From Rhodeus uyekii (lineage: Eukaryota > Chordata > Actinopteri > Cypriniformes > Acheilognathidae), in NCBI GenBank assembly GCA_037043235.1, contig JAWRVZ010000053.1:2108001-2172000 (forward strand): DNA of 64,000 bases, read 5' to 3'. Position numbers and translations under genes: made by a program. The notes beneath the pieces were generated by a model. It was not told the origin of the DNA and did no database searches. It saw only the letters and a list, made by a program, of their open reading frames with translations. Shown in pieces: positions 47,801-57,451 of the stretch (within the stretch, counting starts at the first letter, position 1; each line of letters opens with the position of its first letter).

Positions 47801-50800
47801 TAAAGCACATGTGCTTGTGGTGTGTAATCTGTAGCATGTGTTCAGCAGTGGGAGCAGTGGCGGCAGTCATCCCAGCAGCCGCAGCAGCAGTCGTGAAAAC
47901 AGCGGGAGCGGCAGTGTGGGTATTCCCATCGCTGTGCCCACACCCTCTCCACCCAGCGCCTTTCCAGGTAACATCTACATCCCCTCCCTTACTTTACACT
48001 TAACAACATATAAACATTCTCTTGTTTAAGAAGTATGATATGATCTTGCTCTTGATTTAATAGCCAAGATCAAATACTAAAATAAAACAATTTCATCCTT
48101 TTCCCCTCATGTTGTTCCAAACTTGTTTTTTGGTTTCTTTGGAGTGCAAAAGGAGATTACTGTAGTTGTACTTCCACTGAAAAAAAGACATGCATTTCAA
48201 ACCTATTGTGTTGGAAAAGACATTCACATTTATGATGAATAGAAGTTTGCAATGGCTGTGAGTCAGTGAAGTAGTTTGAAATATTGGTCTAATCATGGTC
48301 CCTTTGGATCTTTTTCAGTTTATCCACATCCATGTGGATGAAAAAGCAGCTTTTTTTCTTTTTTTTTACTCTGAACTGGCGAAACTGTATGTTCTCATTC
48401 AGAAAATGCAACTGTATATGTGCATATACATAAGGGTTGTGAAATCCTGCTCATGAAATCCTGCAGACTTTAGCTCTATCTCGCCTATCTGTGATCCTGA
48501 AAACCTTGATTAACTGGTTCAAGTGTTTAATTTGGGCTAGAGCTAAAATTGTGGTCCTCAAAGAGCAGGATTGGGCACCCCTAAAATACATGGTCTTCAC
48601 AAAAGCAATATTGCGATTTTATGCTCAGCTTCTTGAAATCGTGTAAATAGCTCTTTGAGATGTAAAGCAAGATTTCTTTCTGACATGCCCCACATACCTC
48701 TCTTTATGCGAAATGCTAAAGCATTTCTCATTTGGTTTCCTTCCTCTCTCCTCATTTTACCCTGAAGCTGCTAGTGCCAGCACACCTTCAGCTCCAACTA
48801 ACTCCACTCAGCCTTCTTTCGCTTCCTCTAATTTAACCCCCACACAACCCTCAGTTAACCCCACCTCAGTCCCTGAATCTCTCGACTGCACTGAGAGCTC
48901 TCTGACCCCAGAAAAAGGCTCTCCCACTTCCCAGCCACCCCTCACTACAGCTGCAGCTAGTGTTACATCTAACACCGACCCTGAGACAGGTGAGTCCGCC
49001 ACTGTCCGAATCATTGCCAGTCCATCAGTCTTCTACCCTTGTCATTCCACACCAAACTTGCTATTCTGTGATGAATTTCTAGTCTTTGTATCTTGCTCAT
49101 ATTGTATTCTCATGAGTCTCTCAGGCCGTTTTCATTGTTTGTTCCAACTCTGACTTTAATACTAGATTTTTTTAGTACTTTTGAGTCATCAACAAGTCTA
49201 GTCTGTGAAACCGGGGGCTAGTATGAAAACCACCTTAGTCCAGATCAGTTTCGATTATGACATTTTCATGACATTCACGCTTGCTTTCAGACCATGATCA
49301 TCTGATCTTTATGGAAAAATACTTGTCCTGAAATGCTCTTAATGTAGACCTCTAACATTCTTTTCATTTTTTAACACTTTTAAGGAGTAACAGTGGTATG
49401 TTTCTCAGAAATTAACATTATCAGTCTGCAGTCATTCTTTTGTCTCATGGTTTTGATGTTCGTGCAGGTGTTCCTCAGTTCTACAGCATGAACAGGCCCG
49501 TCCCCAGACAGATCTCACCCACAGTTGGTGGTTCACTGCCGTATCGCCGGCCGCCCTCAATCATGGGTCAGACTTCCATGCCCTCCAGCCAGCAGAACGG
49601 AGGGCCGTATTACAATCAGAACCAAGGTACCGCTCTTACTATTCATACCAAAAAGGTGGTCAAAACATCCAGTTCTACTTATTTTCCAAAGGCAGTTTAA
49701 TTTGTTCTTTTCAGATTATGAATACCTCATAGTCCATCCATTCCCCACCTACATTTTCTTTTCTTTTAACATTCGTATTTGACACCATCGCATAAATTTT
49801 TTTTCTGTAATAATATTTCTCTCATTATGTTCCTAAAGGTGAACTATGTATTTTTTTTCTGTTAATTATTAATCCAGTTTGTTCATTGACTATTATTTTG
49901 CCAATCATGGGTTTATCTCCTTAAAAAGTGCAAACATTGAGCCTCTCAGACATTATATAAACATTGAAAGGAATCTGACTCGGATCTGACAACATCTTTC
50001 CAGCTTAACCTATAGTGAGAGTTTGGGGCATGGTTACTGTAGCAGGTTTTTCAGAGGGTTTCCAGAGGGTTTTTACTCGGTGCGGGACATCTAACATTCT
50101 TTTCATTTATTTTTAAGTCATTATTTTATCAGTCATTCGTTACATGCAGCAAAAACATGCGCTTCGGTTACAGAGTGCAAGTCAAAATATACTTAATAAA
50201 GGGTCATGAACAACTAAAACGAAGGGGGCATTGTGAAGCAATGTGCAACAACGGATGCTTTGAATACCACACAGTATCATCTTGCGTCCATTTAGATAAT
50301 GTTTTATCTAATGTTTTCTTTGTGTTCAGTGTAGACGGCCGGATATAGTTGTGGTGCATGTCAAAAAATGCACCCAGTGTAGATACGTTGGATGAGTTTA
50401 ATACTGTCTAGAGGAAATGCGTCTCATTTATAATTGTTGCTTACTTATGACACACAGCAACACAGCTAAAAGTATTCCTAATACGCTGGAAATTATATAG
50501 TTGAAAGTAGCCTACAGTTACGTGTTGACATACTGTCACAAGCACCCGTAAGAACTGTTTTGTGATTTTGAGTTGGGGGAGGCACAACGGGCAACAAAGG
50601 CGTTTGCAAGGTTGTTCGAAAATGGGTTTTATTTTTGTCAATAAGGTGCCAATCATTTTGTCGCTAAGTGGCACTATTGTCGCAGAAACAACATACTTCA
50701 CCTTTAATGATACACTACTGTTAACCTAGTTAGATTGGTACTTTGATGTAAATGTGTTAGTCTTTGTACCTCTCTAGCTGGTGTCTCTACCCTTCATCCT

Positions 50801-53660
50801 CTCTGCTATGAGGTAACCACTTCCTGTATGTCAGACAGTGTTTGCACACTAAACTAACTGCCTGCTGTCTTCTCTTTTCCCCTTTCACATTCACTTTCTT
50901 GGTTCATTGTTCACACACTCCCCCTTCCTCTTTGCTTTTTTTGTGGTCTTGTGGGCTAGCCTCAGTGCCCCCCCCTCCTCCTTCCATACTGCAGATCACA
51001 CCCCAGCTTCCTCTGACGGGTTTTGTGGCTCGCGTACAGGAAACCAGTAAGTGGCTTTGAGTTTCTCTAATGAGACCCTCCAGCATTCAGAGACATGCAC
51101 ATACACACATTCAGCTCAAAGCGGCTTGTCAAAAATCACAAGACATGTTTTAAGGTGTCATATTGATTAAACCTTTTAATAATTAATCTAATTAATATCA
51201 ATATTTCCTAAGAAACCACCCTCAAGCCAGCAATTGCAACTGACCGCTTTATTGTGACTGATGCGTAAATCATAGAATTTTTACGCATCTGTGTCCATTC
51301 ATGTGTGTATGCATCTGTTTATCTGAGAATATTAGGAGTGGAACTTTCATCACTGTTTCTTTTTCACAGTAAACCGTCCAAACATCCATATCATAACTGA
51401 CTTCTTGCTCTCTGCATGGATCCATGAGCTTCCCATCTGGAAAGTGTGTGCTCATTTCCTGTTCTTTTCACTACTCTCTCAGTTTCAGATGCACCTCCTC
51501 CACCTCCCCCTTCAGAAGAGCCGGTGTTTGAGGAGACAAAAAATCCAGCTCCTCCTCCTGAAGGATATGAGGAAGAGGAATCTTCTGTGGTGGAGTACAG
51601 TGACCCTTATGCTGAAGAAGACCCACCTTGGGCTCCACAAACGTACCTCGAGAAAGGTACACTGAAAATATTTTGAAGATGCTGGTCCGTTTAAGCTCAC
51701 GATATTATTTTAAATTTTATTGGCTAAATATTTCATAACAGGGCATTCACAAGGACATTTTAATGTGCTCGGTCAAACTTTAAATTAGGTGTCTTTAACT
51801 CTTGCATAAAAGTGAAATTGTTTGGTATAGTTTATTGCAAAACAGGATTAGTAATGGAATGGTTAAAGAAAATAATTAGTTATAATTACATAAAGGTATT
51901 TTTTTAAATAAAAGTACAGAATATATGCATTACAGCAAATTATTAATTTAAAGACACTTATTATAAAGTGGGACCATTTGCTCAGTGTTGACATCATTGC
52001 CATGGTTTGTATAAGGCCTGTTTTTGCAGTTTGAAGCGTGTTAAATGAAACTTCAGATTTTCTGAAAGCATCATCAAATTGGCAAAAAATATAATAAACA
52101 CACTAGTGTTAATTTCGTTAATGAAATTATGATGAAAAAGCCTGTTGACAACCTTTTTTTCCCATGACTAAGACTGCGGAAGAAGTGTGGATGATCTGAA
52201 AACACCGATAAACGAGTAAGCTGGAGTTCAGCGATCTCCATTTGAGATATTCTGTCATACAGCCAGTCTGTGTTTCTTCACAAGCCACTTGTGCTGTTTG
52301 CTGCGACTCCTTCAAACCTTCTCCGTGATGAACCGTAATAGATCCAAACAAACTCTTGACTGCATTTGCGATTGTTTTTGTGGAACAACTGCACCTTTGT
52401 GTAACAGTATAAAGTGTTTTGCTGTTATTTGAATAGAAAAACATGAATGTATTTTGGAATACAGTAATACCTCGGTTTACGAGTGACTTTACGAGCATTG
52501 TATAGGAGTACGAGAAATTTTTCCCTTGCCCATGCGCATTTTTTGTGGAAATGTTCTAACGCTCAGCATTTTCACTGGAAATATCCGAACGACAGCCTCT
52601 CACAAAGCCTATCAACCCTTCACTCGTTCATTCTCTCAGTGTCGCTCGGTTTGGCTGCATCATTCACCACAGTGATACTTTTTATAAGTGATTTACAGCG
52701 GTTTTACCTCGTGTTGTTAACATTAATTGTGATCACTATTGTACACGTAGTGATATATATACGTACAGAACAAGATATAGAAAATGAGCTCAAGATGAGT
52801 AAGAAGGTACGAAATTCTCCCTCTAAGCAGTAAACCGCCTCCTCTCGTCTCCATCAGGCCAGCAGCGACGCTACTCAAAGCTAAAGTGCACGTTACAGTA
52901 AATTGTCAAGTATTTTTAGATTTTAATTGTCAATTATTAATTAGTATTTGAGATCTTAATGGTTATAATTTTAACTGTAATAGGGTAAACCAAAAAAATA
53001 TTTAAAATGGGCATTTATGGTTATGTTGAACGATTCAAGTGATTTTCATTGCATTCTTATGGGGAAAATTGTTTTGGTGTTTGAGAATTGAGTTATGAGC
53101 TAATTAAACTCGTAAACCGAGGTATTGCTGTACTAGGAATCTCACTTATAAAAAATACGTCTACATTATGAAAACTAGTTAAACAAGAAACTTCTATGAC
53201 AAATAATATATTCAGGAATATATGATAAAATTGTCAACCCTATTTTACTCCTCTAGTTTCCTAATTTGAGCAAAATAATCAGGTTTTTCAATTTCACTAT
53301 GCAGCATGGCAAAAATATGATGGTTTTCTTGACTAAACAAAAACATGTCTAAAATCTGATCATTAAAAAATTAACACAAACACACAAGTGGTGGGAACGT
53401 GTAGAACTGTGAATGATGGGCACTCAAATTTCTGCATGGGTCATTGGTAATTTGCCGGTCTCTTTGTTTTTTTCGTGCTTTCAGTGGTGGCAATCTATGA
53501 CTACACGCAAGACAAGGAAGATGAGTTGTCTTTCCAGGAAGGGGCCATCATCTATGTCATAAAAAAAAATGATGATGGCTGGTATGAAGGCGTGATGAGC
53601 GGCACTACGGGACTTTTCCCTGGAAACTACGTTGAGTCCATCATGCACTACACAGAGTGA
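18861..53660 (+). CDS. abi2: Abl interactor 2 (WAVE regulatory complex subunit), complete
   Basis: ABI2 is an adaptor of the WAVE complex that couples Rac signalling to Arp2/3 actin assembly and binds Abl kinases. Twelve coding exons: 18861-18977, 36299-36466, 40341-40517, 40688-40705, 41212-41309, 43277-43426, 47846-47967, 48768-48989, 49468-49626, 50960-51046, 51483-51656, 53485-53660. They total 1668 nt (555 residues), in phase at every junction. MAELQMLLEEEIP is the conserved N-terminus. Exons 2-3 encode the helical SNARE-like region and the homeodomain-homologous region ([40 protein letters not shown]). Exon 4 is an 18-nt microexon (WLLKFK). Exons 5-7 are Ser/Pro-rich (SRSSSRENSGSGS). 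Exons 8-11 are proline-rich, with the acidic EYSDPYAEEDPPWAP at the end. Exon 12 is the SH3 domain (VAIYDYTQDKEDELSF, GLFPGNYVESIM). ABI2 is preferred over ABI1 from WLLKFK and the exon 6 sequence. Intron 1 is 17.3 kb and full of transposons. Confidence 0.95.
19810..19968 (-). mobile_element. tRNA-derived SINE, copy 1
   Basis: On the minus strand: A-box-like TAGCTCAAAACAGTAGAGC, B-box-like GGTTTGATTCCC, and a tail GGATAAAAGCGTTTGCCAAA. It is a retroposed SINE, not a tRNA gene. Copies 2 and 3 are at 22925-23093 and 43993-44105. Confidence 0.85.
20925..21286. mobile_element. Tigger/pogo-like MITE, copy 2
   Basis: Same family and orientation as 8510-8860: the left end is CAGTGATCCCTCG, the right end is GTGAGGGATTACTG. 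TA flanks on the left; the right flank is AA, a mutated duplication. It lies in abi2 intron 1. Confidence 0.85.
21287..22573. other. abi2 intron 1, unique-looking sequence
   Basis: About 1.3 kb without a recognisable gene, RNA or repeat. Confidence 0.4.
22574..22700. mobile_element. hAT-like element left end
   Basis: Begins AGAGGTGGACCGATTGATC with internal CGAT repeats, resembling one end of a widespread fish hAT family. The right end was not located; other elements are nested downstream. Confidence 0.4.
22925..23093 (-). mobile_element. tRNA-derived SINE, copy 2
   Basis: Same family as 19810-19968: minus-strand GTAGCTCAAACAGTAAAG, CGCTTGCAACGC and the GGATAAAAGCATCTGCCAAA tail. Confidence 0.85.
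23158..24006. mobile_element. Non-autonomous hAT element with 8-bp target duplication
   Basis: Terminal inverted repeat CAGTGGTCCCCAACC / GGTTGGGGACCACTG, with ACCTAGAG on the left (23150-23157) and ATCTAGAG on the right (24007-24014), a 7/8 match. Sub-terminal GGCCCG motifs are typical. No intact transposase. A solo end of a related element lies at about 45990-46070. Confidence 0.85.
24015..26300. other. abi2 intron 1, decayed sequence with chance open frames
   Basis: No convincing gene. Two open frames (24360-24665, 101 codons; 25786-26229, 147 codons) show no recognisable domain or splice signals. A short (TA)n run lies at about 25560-25580. Confidence 0.4.
26302..26470. mobile_element. 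Tc1-like element end fragment
   Basis: ACAGTGGTGTTAAAAAGAG followed by TTTGCCCCCTT and a later ACACAAAATGTAG stretch resembles the left end of a common fish Tc1-like element. A short GT run (about 26481-26500) follows. No right end is seen. Confidence 0.5.
27390..28106 (-). mobile_element. Probable split tRNA-derived SINE
   Basis: At 28030-28106 the minus strand carries a tRNA-like head (CTTAGTGGGTAGTACTGC, then GGTTTGAGTACCGGC). At 27390-27480 it carries GGGTTTCCTCAGAGTGCTC and GGGAA motifs typical of the body of the same SINE type. About 550 bases separate the parts, suggesting an insertion. Confidence 0.45.
28413..28680. mobile_element. MITE with GGTTACACTTTACAATAAGG end
   Basis: Starts GGTTACACTTTACAATAAGG and ends AAAAGTGTTACC, with internal GAACTAACATGAAC motifs. 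It is about 268 bp. This repeat type is abundant in cyprinids. It sits inside older hAT-like sequence with ATCGATATTT-like motifs (about 28290-29528). Confidence 0.85.
29380..29528. mobile_element. hAT-like element right end
   Basis: CGATAACATG, GCATTTATCGCCC and a terminal ATATATCGTGCATCCCT resemble the end of a fish hAT element read in reverse. The other end is not resolved. Confidence 0.45.
29529..31315. other. abi2 intron 1, no gene seen
   Basis: About 1.8 kb with no recognised coding or RNA feature. A fragment starting AGGGCCCGAGTACC near 30931 resembles a dispersed fish repeat but is too short to classify. Confidence 0.4.
31316..31560. mobile_element. Foldback repeat, copy 1
   Basis: GTCTCGTTCCCGCTCTC and its complement GAGAGACGGGAACGAGAC form a hairpin around 31317-31397, followed by GAAGGGGAGGAGTTCCCC. 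Related sequence, in rearranged order, lies at 58451-58778. Confidence 0.55.
31570..31833 (+). pseudogene. hAT-type transposase C-terminal remnant
   Basis: Translated on the + strand it gives NQYDTFINTVIP, then an in-frame TAA, then LGKLWSVMSSLLLFSHGQAT. The LW(S)VM...LLLFSHGQA signature matches the dimerisation region of hAT-like transposases. One stop codon and missing flanks make it non-functional. Confidence 0.6.
32155..32229. mobile_element. Solo end of Tigger-like element (relative of copy A)
   Basis: Contains TTTTTTGCAACCCCCCTAGG, CGTCGACATAACC and terminal GGGTTCCACTG followed by TA, nearly identical to the right end at 47165-47217. Confidence 0.6.
32471..33627. mobile_element. Non-autonomous hAT element with 8-bp target duplication
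   Basis: TAGGGCTGGACAATATGACC at the left pairs with ATCGCCCAGCCCTA at the right. Flanks are CTGGAAAC (32463-32470) and CTTGAAAC (33628-33635), a 7/8 match. No transposase frame. Confidence 0.8.
33636..34833. other. abi2 intron 1, no gene seen
   Basis: Unclassified intron sequence; short overlapping open frames on both strands near 34080-34340 have no recognisable domain. Confidence 0.4.
34834..35095. mobile_element. MITE with AGGGTCCAATTTTCACTATT end
   Basis: The left GGGTCCAATTTTCACTATTA pairs with the right TAATAGTGAGAATTGGAGCC, ending AAAGTGTTACC. It is about 262 bp and common in cyprinids. Confidence 0.8.
36611..37574 (+). mobile_element. Tc1-like transposon, internally deleted
   Basis: Inverted ends CACTCACCTAAAGGATTATT / AATAATCCTTTAGGTGAGTG, with TA duplications at 36609-36610 and 37575-37576. 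The element is 964 bp, shorter than a full-length Tc1-like element of about 1.3 kb, because an internal segment near 37366 is missing. It lies in abi2 intron 2, 144 bases after exon 2. Confidence 0.95.
36758..37542 (+). pseudogene. Broken Tc1-like transposase
   Basis: The ATG at 36758 opens the DNA-binding half (MGKKGDLSNFERGMVVGARR, FSRTTISRVYKEW helix-turn-helix), stopped by TGA at 37037-37039. The frame resumes with the first catalytic Asp region (VVWPDESRFLLRH, about 37210). The sequence then jumps at about 37366 from the GGV..W..F region straight to the C-terminal segment, losing the second Asp and the Glu/Asp of the DDE triad. It cannot be active. Confidence 0.93.
39113..40048. mobile_element. 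Foldback element with long inverted ends
   Basis: GTTTTGTTTTAGCTTTTGGA and GCAAGGGCGCC at 39129-39159 pair with GGCGCCCTTGCTCC and AAAGTTACAACAAAAC at about 40007-40037. The interior carries a poly-A run at 39191-39216, a GT run at 39541-39563 and a truncated Tigger-like end at 39600-39728. It lies in abi2 intron 2. Confidence 0.7.
40688..40705 (+). CDS. abi2: 18-nt microexon of abi2 (WLLKFK)
   Basis: Flanked by GTTTAAG and GTAAGG. It encodes WLLKFK, equivalent to WLLRFK in human ABI2 as recalled. Both flanking introns are phase 0, so it can be included or skipped without a frame change. It lies at the end of the homeodomain-homologous region. Confidence 0.85.
42271..42868. mobile_element. 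Non-autonomous DNA element, CCGTAATTTCCGGACTATAA ends
   Basis: CCGTAATTTCCGGACTAT at the left pairs with ATAGTCCGGTAATTATGG at the right. Sub-terminal GCGGCTTAT motifs recur. About 600 bp, no transposase. It lies in abi2 intron 5. Confidence 0.75.
43993..44105 (-). mobile_element. tRNA-derived SINE, degraded copy 3
   Basis: A diverged tail (TTGGCTGACACTTTTAGCC, reverse of the SINE tail) and a TTGAGCTACAGGAAC head with the middle lost. Minus-strand orientation as in the other copies. Confidence 0.6.
44625..45204. mobile_element. Non-autonomous DNA element with TATAACCCGC-type repeats, copy 2 (inverted)
   Basis: Ends TCGTATTGTTCCGCATATAA and TATTCGGGAAAATACG. The interior is the reverse complement of the interior of 6036-6656, including the GCCATGAGGGCGGGCTCTCA and CTGCACAGTGGGAGAGACTG segments. 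Confidence 0.75.
45990..46070. mobile_element. Solo end of a hAT element
   Basis: GCGGCCCGGTACC, a complementary GGTACCGGGCCGCG, then GGGGTTGGGGACCACTG, matching the right end of the element at 23158-24006. Confidence 0.6.
46160..47217. mobile_element. Non-autonomous Tigger/pogo-like element, copy B
   Basis: CAGTGGAGTTATCTCGAGTC at the left and CGACATAACCGAACTCCACTG at the right. It is inserted in a TATA/CA microsatellite. Related to copy A at 1764-2481 but with a longer interior. No intact transposase. It lies in abi2 intron 6. Confidence 0.75.
47843..47848 (+). promoter_or_regulatory. abi2: NAGNAG tandem splice acceptor of abi2 exon 7
   Basis: The acceptor reads CAGCAG. Use of the first AG starts the exon at 47846 and adds one serine; use of the second starts it at 47849. 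The first gives YSSGSSGG, closer to the recalled human sequence. Confidence 0.7.
49834..50706. mobile_element. Non-autonomous element with TAAAGGTGAACTATGTA ends
   Basis: Left TAAAGGTGAACTATGTA pairs imperfectly with right ACATACTTCACCTTTA. About 870 bp, non-coding, in abi2 intron 9. Confidence 0.6.
50960..51046 (+). CDS. abi2: Probable cassette exon of abi2 (proline-rich)
   Basis: 87 nt, phase 1 on both sides, encoding ASVPPPPPSILQITPQLPLT and GFVARVQET. The same stretch is normal in ABI1, while the recalled main human ABI2 form lacks it. Skipping joins G at 49626 to TT at 51483, giving Val and the sequence VSDAPPPPPP, which parallels VSDTPPPPPP of human ABI2. Donor GTAAGT is strong. Confidence 0.8.
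52462..53130. mobile_element. Tigger-like non-autonomous element
   Basis: CAGTAATACCTCGGTTTACG at the left pairs with CGTAAACCGAGGTATTGCTG at the right, with TA on both sides. An open frame of 116 codons inside has no recognisable transposase motif. It lies in the last abi2 intron. Confidence 0.85.
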
Positions 53661-54430
53661 GCATGTCCTCTGTCTCTCCTCCACCCCTTAATGCCCACCA
53701 GCGCTAATCTCACACTGCAGAAGCGTGCATGTGTGCATACAAACCATGCTAATAACAGGCCGTGTTCAGAGACGAGTGGTGCGAGTGGAAAAAGAAAGCG
53801 ATATGAAGCTGAACATCCACATGTTACAGACCAGACTTTTGCACCATGGACTGAGAAAAGTATTAGAGAAATAAAATAATAAAAGCCAATAACTTGTTTA
53901 CTTTTACCTTGAATGAAGGATATGGTGTTTGAAGTTCAGGATATGCACAAGCTAGATTCAGAGTGGGTGTGTTTTTCCATATTTCATAACCTTGCCAATC
54001 ACAGCATTGCCATGTTGTGGAAGACCGCACTGGGGCTGACTGATGTCTCTGAAACAGATTTATTTTTTGAACGGCCTGAGGTGGGTTCGTGGTGCGTTTT
54101 ACAGTGAGGTCACGTTCAAAAAGGGAATTCATTTCAATCATATTGTATTTCGAGGAAAAATTAAAGTGTGGAACTGAACCGAAAAAGTGAATATTGGGGG
54201 TTATACAGGTTTCCTTGCATTTATTTTATATTGTGACAATTTAAGGTTATTTTTAATTTGTGTCTTGGTAAAGTGTTTTGATTGTTTGATTTTTATTGTC
54301 AAGAGAATCTGTTACAGCTGGTTTGTTGAAATATTAAATATTTGTGAGACAAGTTTAATTCATGGTGTCGGTCTTGTTTGCATAAAGGTCTTACCTGGGT
54401 TTTACTATCATTAAAAATATTTTATACATG
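53661..54430 (+). other. abi2: abi2 3'UTR and flank
   Basis: Non-coding sequence after TGA. AATAAA occurs at 53870-53875 and 53878-53883, giving a short 3'UTR of about 220-240 bases; longer forms cannot be excluded. Confidence 0.55.
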
Positions 54431-54735
54431 TATACCCCTTTGAGAATCAGTCAGCCCCAACACACGTGCAGTACTAGACATATCTAATGAACTTTGAACA
54501 CTTTTTTTGTTTGTTTTACATATGTAGTGATGCTAACCAATTGGTTTTTATTTGTTAAGTGTATGTAGTGCTTCATAGACTGCATGCTTAATATAAAAAC
54601 AAACCATATTTACACTTCATTTTTCCTATTTTATTTACAATTTCCCATAAAAATGGAAAACCTGAAATATCTTAGTTTTAAAAAAATATGGCAATTACTA
54701 AAATGTAGTCATGTGAAAAAATTTCAGCAAAGTAT

Positions 54736-54999
54736 TTAAAGTTCACCCAAAAAATAAAATTCCTCAAGTTGTTCCTAAACTTTGAGTTTCTTTCTTTCGA
54801 ACACAAAAGAAGGTATTTTGAAGAATGTCAGTAACCAAACAATTTATGGGCCCCTTTGACTTCCATAGGAATTATTTTCCTACAATAGCTATCGTCAACT
54901 GTCTGGTTACCAACATTCTTCTAAGTATTTTTTGTGATTGTACCAGTTTGCGCAAGTAACAGAACTAAATTTTTTGGGCGAACTTAACCCCTTCTTTAA
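54736..54999. mobile_element. Palindromic MITE, copy 2
   Basis: Same family as 17625-17930: AGTTCACCC, CTCAAGTTGTTCC, TTTGAAGAATGTCAGTAACC on the left, the complementary GGTTACCAACATTCTTC on the right, ending TTTGGGCGAACTT. Confidence 0.8.
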
Positions 55000-56670
55000 G
55001 TCTATTGATAGTTTAAGAATTTTAGTGCAGGACATATGTGGGAATCCTGTTCTTAGTTCCTCATCCTTCTTATACCCAGTTTAAAACTTTAATATAACAT
55101 GGACATGTCAAACATTAGTGTTAATCTGGGTGCTATAAATGTTTATGCTAAATATATTGTGCCATTTTGTCAATGTTATTGAAACGTGTATAAGCTACTA
55201 TTTGACAATCACAGATTTTTTTTCACCCCCTCTCCAGCAACTAAAACAGTTTTCCATTTTGCAAGTTCTAAAAATACCTCCATCACAAAATTTAATCTGA
55301 ATCTTATGTAAAGAACAGATGGAGTTTCTGTAAAGCAGGGTAGCGCCAGGTGAATGAATCCCTCGTGCGACCCTACAATAATACCTGGCTAAATGTGATG
55401 CTCAGAGGGTTTAGTTTAACTCTGTCGGAAAGCACATCACTGCAAACACCATAGAGAGATGACATATTTCTATTTTAACATAAATAGGGATTTTTGTAAT
55501 CTATTAAAGCCCATTAACTATATTCTTGTGTGCCAATATGTGTGTATATAATTAAAGTATGGACCTCAGTATTTCCATGTGTGAAGATTAAACTAAATGT
55601 GCAAAATCATTAAATATGAACCTTTTTCTTGTCATTATTGGTCATTTTCATGTTTATGCATCAGAGACACAGCCGTATGGGTCCAGATACACAAGTGAAA
55701 AATGAACCATAAGATTTCTGTGTTTGACTTCTTGCCATATTGATGAATGTGTGTTGAGGGGAGTTTATAGTGAAATGTCATCATGGGTGAAGTTGAGCTC
55801 AGTGTTTGGGACACACGCCCATGTTCTTTTTCAGACTTACGTAACTTGGCAGTGAACAGAGGTCCAGATGGCTTGAGACGTACGTAAGATTGCTGGAGGT
55901 TTGCACACACTCAGACGCCCACAGGCTGTTAGCTGTTGAGACAGAGAAGAGCTGTTATTCTGCTGTGACGCTTCAACCACTATATTCAACATATTTACAC
56001 CTCCTGCGTATTTACTCTTTATACAATTATATCACTTTGTTTATTATTTTGCTTTAGGACCCTTACATCAAAAATTGCAACTACACAAAAGAAAGGTTAT
56101 TGAATGTTTCTGTGATAACTGCAAATCAAAGCTCAATTCTTTTAAAATCGTCACTGTTGTTAGAACAAAAGATCAAATGAGCAGCACTGTTTATCAGATG
56201 CTTCGGGAGAAAAATGCTTACCAGTGTACTTGTGTATAATGTGTTTCACTTGCAGTTTAGGCTTTAAATCAGGAAAATGTTAAAGTAATTACATTACCGT
56301 CATATTTTTGCTAGAATTTGGGGTAACAACAGGAAATCGACTGATTAAAAAGTTTGGGAACCCTGCATTTGTTCTTGATGCTTATAGTGACATCTGAATG
56401 CTTGCTAATACAAAAATGAAAAGTTTACTCTACTATAATAGAAAAACAGTTCCTAGAATACGGGTTTTGTTAATAAACATCAGGTTGGGCTTCACTGTAG
56501 GCTTTAAAAAAAAAAAAAGCACAGCAGTCTATGTGAGCTAAACTGGACCATTTATCATTGGTTTGGTATAAAATACATTCAGTGACTACATTGTTCAAAT
56601 TACATAATTTTTTTTACAAGTTCAAATCCTAACAAAACTTGAGGAATAAGGAATAATTTTATACTGCAAG
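55000..56670. other. Intergenic, nothing recognised
   Basis: About 1.7 kb without a recognisable gene, RNA or repeat apart from short A-runs. Confidence 0.4.
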
Positions 56671-56673
56671 TAA

Positions 56674-56722
56674 ACATTTGTACATTTATTGATTTAGCAG
56701 ACGCTTTTATCCAACTTGAGGA
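56674..56722 (-). mobile_element. SINE tail fragment
   Basis: TTTAGCAGACGCTTTTATCC is the reverse of the conserved SINE tail; no tRNA-like head is attached. Confidence 0.5.
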
Positions 56723-56949
56723 ATACAGAAAGCGATTAATCCTGAAGATGCATGGACAATGTGATTGATGTACACTGCACAAAACATTACTCTTAAATGA
56801 CACACTGGACCTCAATGAATGAAATATTATTTTTGGAAATTTTTATACACATTTTATTTTGGTTTCCTATGGTAACCAAAATCCCCAATACATGGATTCA
56901 AAATCATACCAAAAATCAAAGTTAAAAAACTAAAGTGTCAGGCTGAAGT

Positions 56950-57215
56950 TCATCACAGCAACTCATAATGTATGGCCCCCAACGTGCCTGTACCACTCAT
57001 GACAAGGTCTGGGCATGCTCCTCATGAGAAAGAGGATGGTGTCCTGGGGATCTCTTCCCAGACCTGGATCAAGGCATAAGTGAACTGCTGAACATTCGGT
57101 GCTACTGCTACTTTGCGGCTTCAGATGTTCAGATACATAATGTGTCAGAGGTTCTCATTTGGATTCAGGCCTGGGGAACATGAGGGCCAGTCAATGGCAT
57201 CAATGCCCTCATCAT
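56950..57215 (-). pseudogene. Tc1-like transposase C-terminal remnant
   Basis: The minus strand reads DAIDWPSCSPGLNPNENL, then a stop, then QQFTYALIQVWEEIP. This is the SPDLNPIEHLW motif with the third catalytic residue and the following C-terminal helix of Tc1-like transposases. It is a different family from 36611-37574. Confidence 0.75.
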
Positions 57216-57451
57216 CTAAAAAGGCGAACCGAGTTCAGTCCCCCTTCTCTCTTTCCCACTTCGCTTCCTGTCTAAATACTGTCATATGATGATAAAGGGC
57301 AAAAAATTATTCTGATGCTGGTTAAGCTCCATCCACACAGAAAAGAATCAGTATCTTTTAAGCCACTTCAACAACACGTCTCATTCCCAAACTTCAGCTC
57401 TTGGAGCTTCCTAAAGCCCAGCAACTGTACACACTGAAAGATGGATTGAGT

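Noticed and set aside
52483..52833. 116-codon frame with hydrophobic segments
   Set aside because: Lies wholly inside the Tigger-like element 52462-53130 and shows no transposase motif; probably chance.
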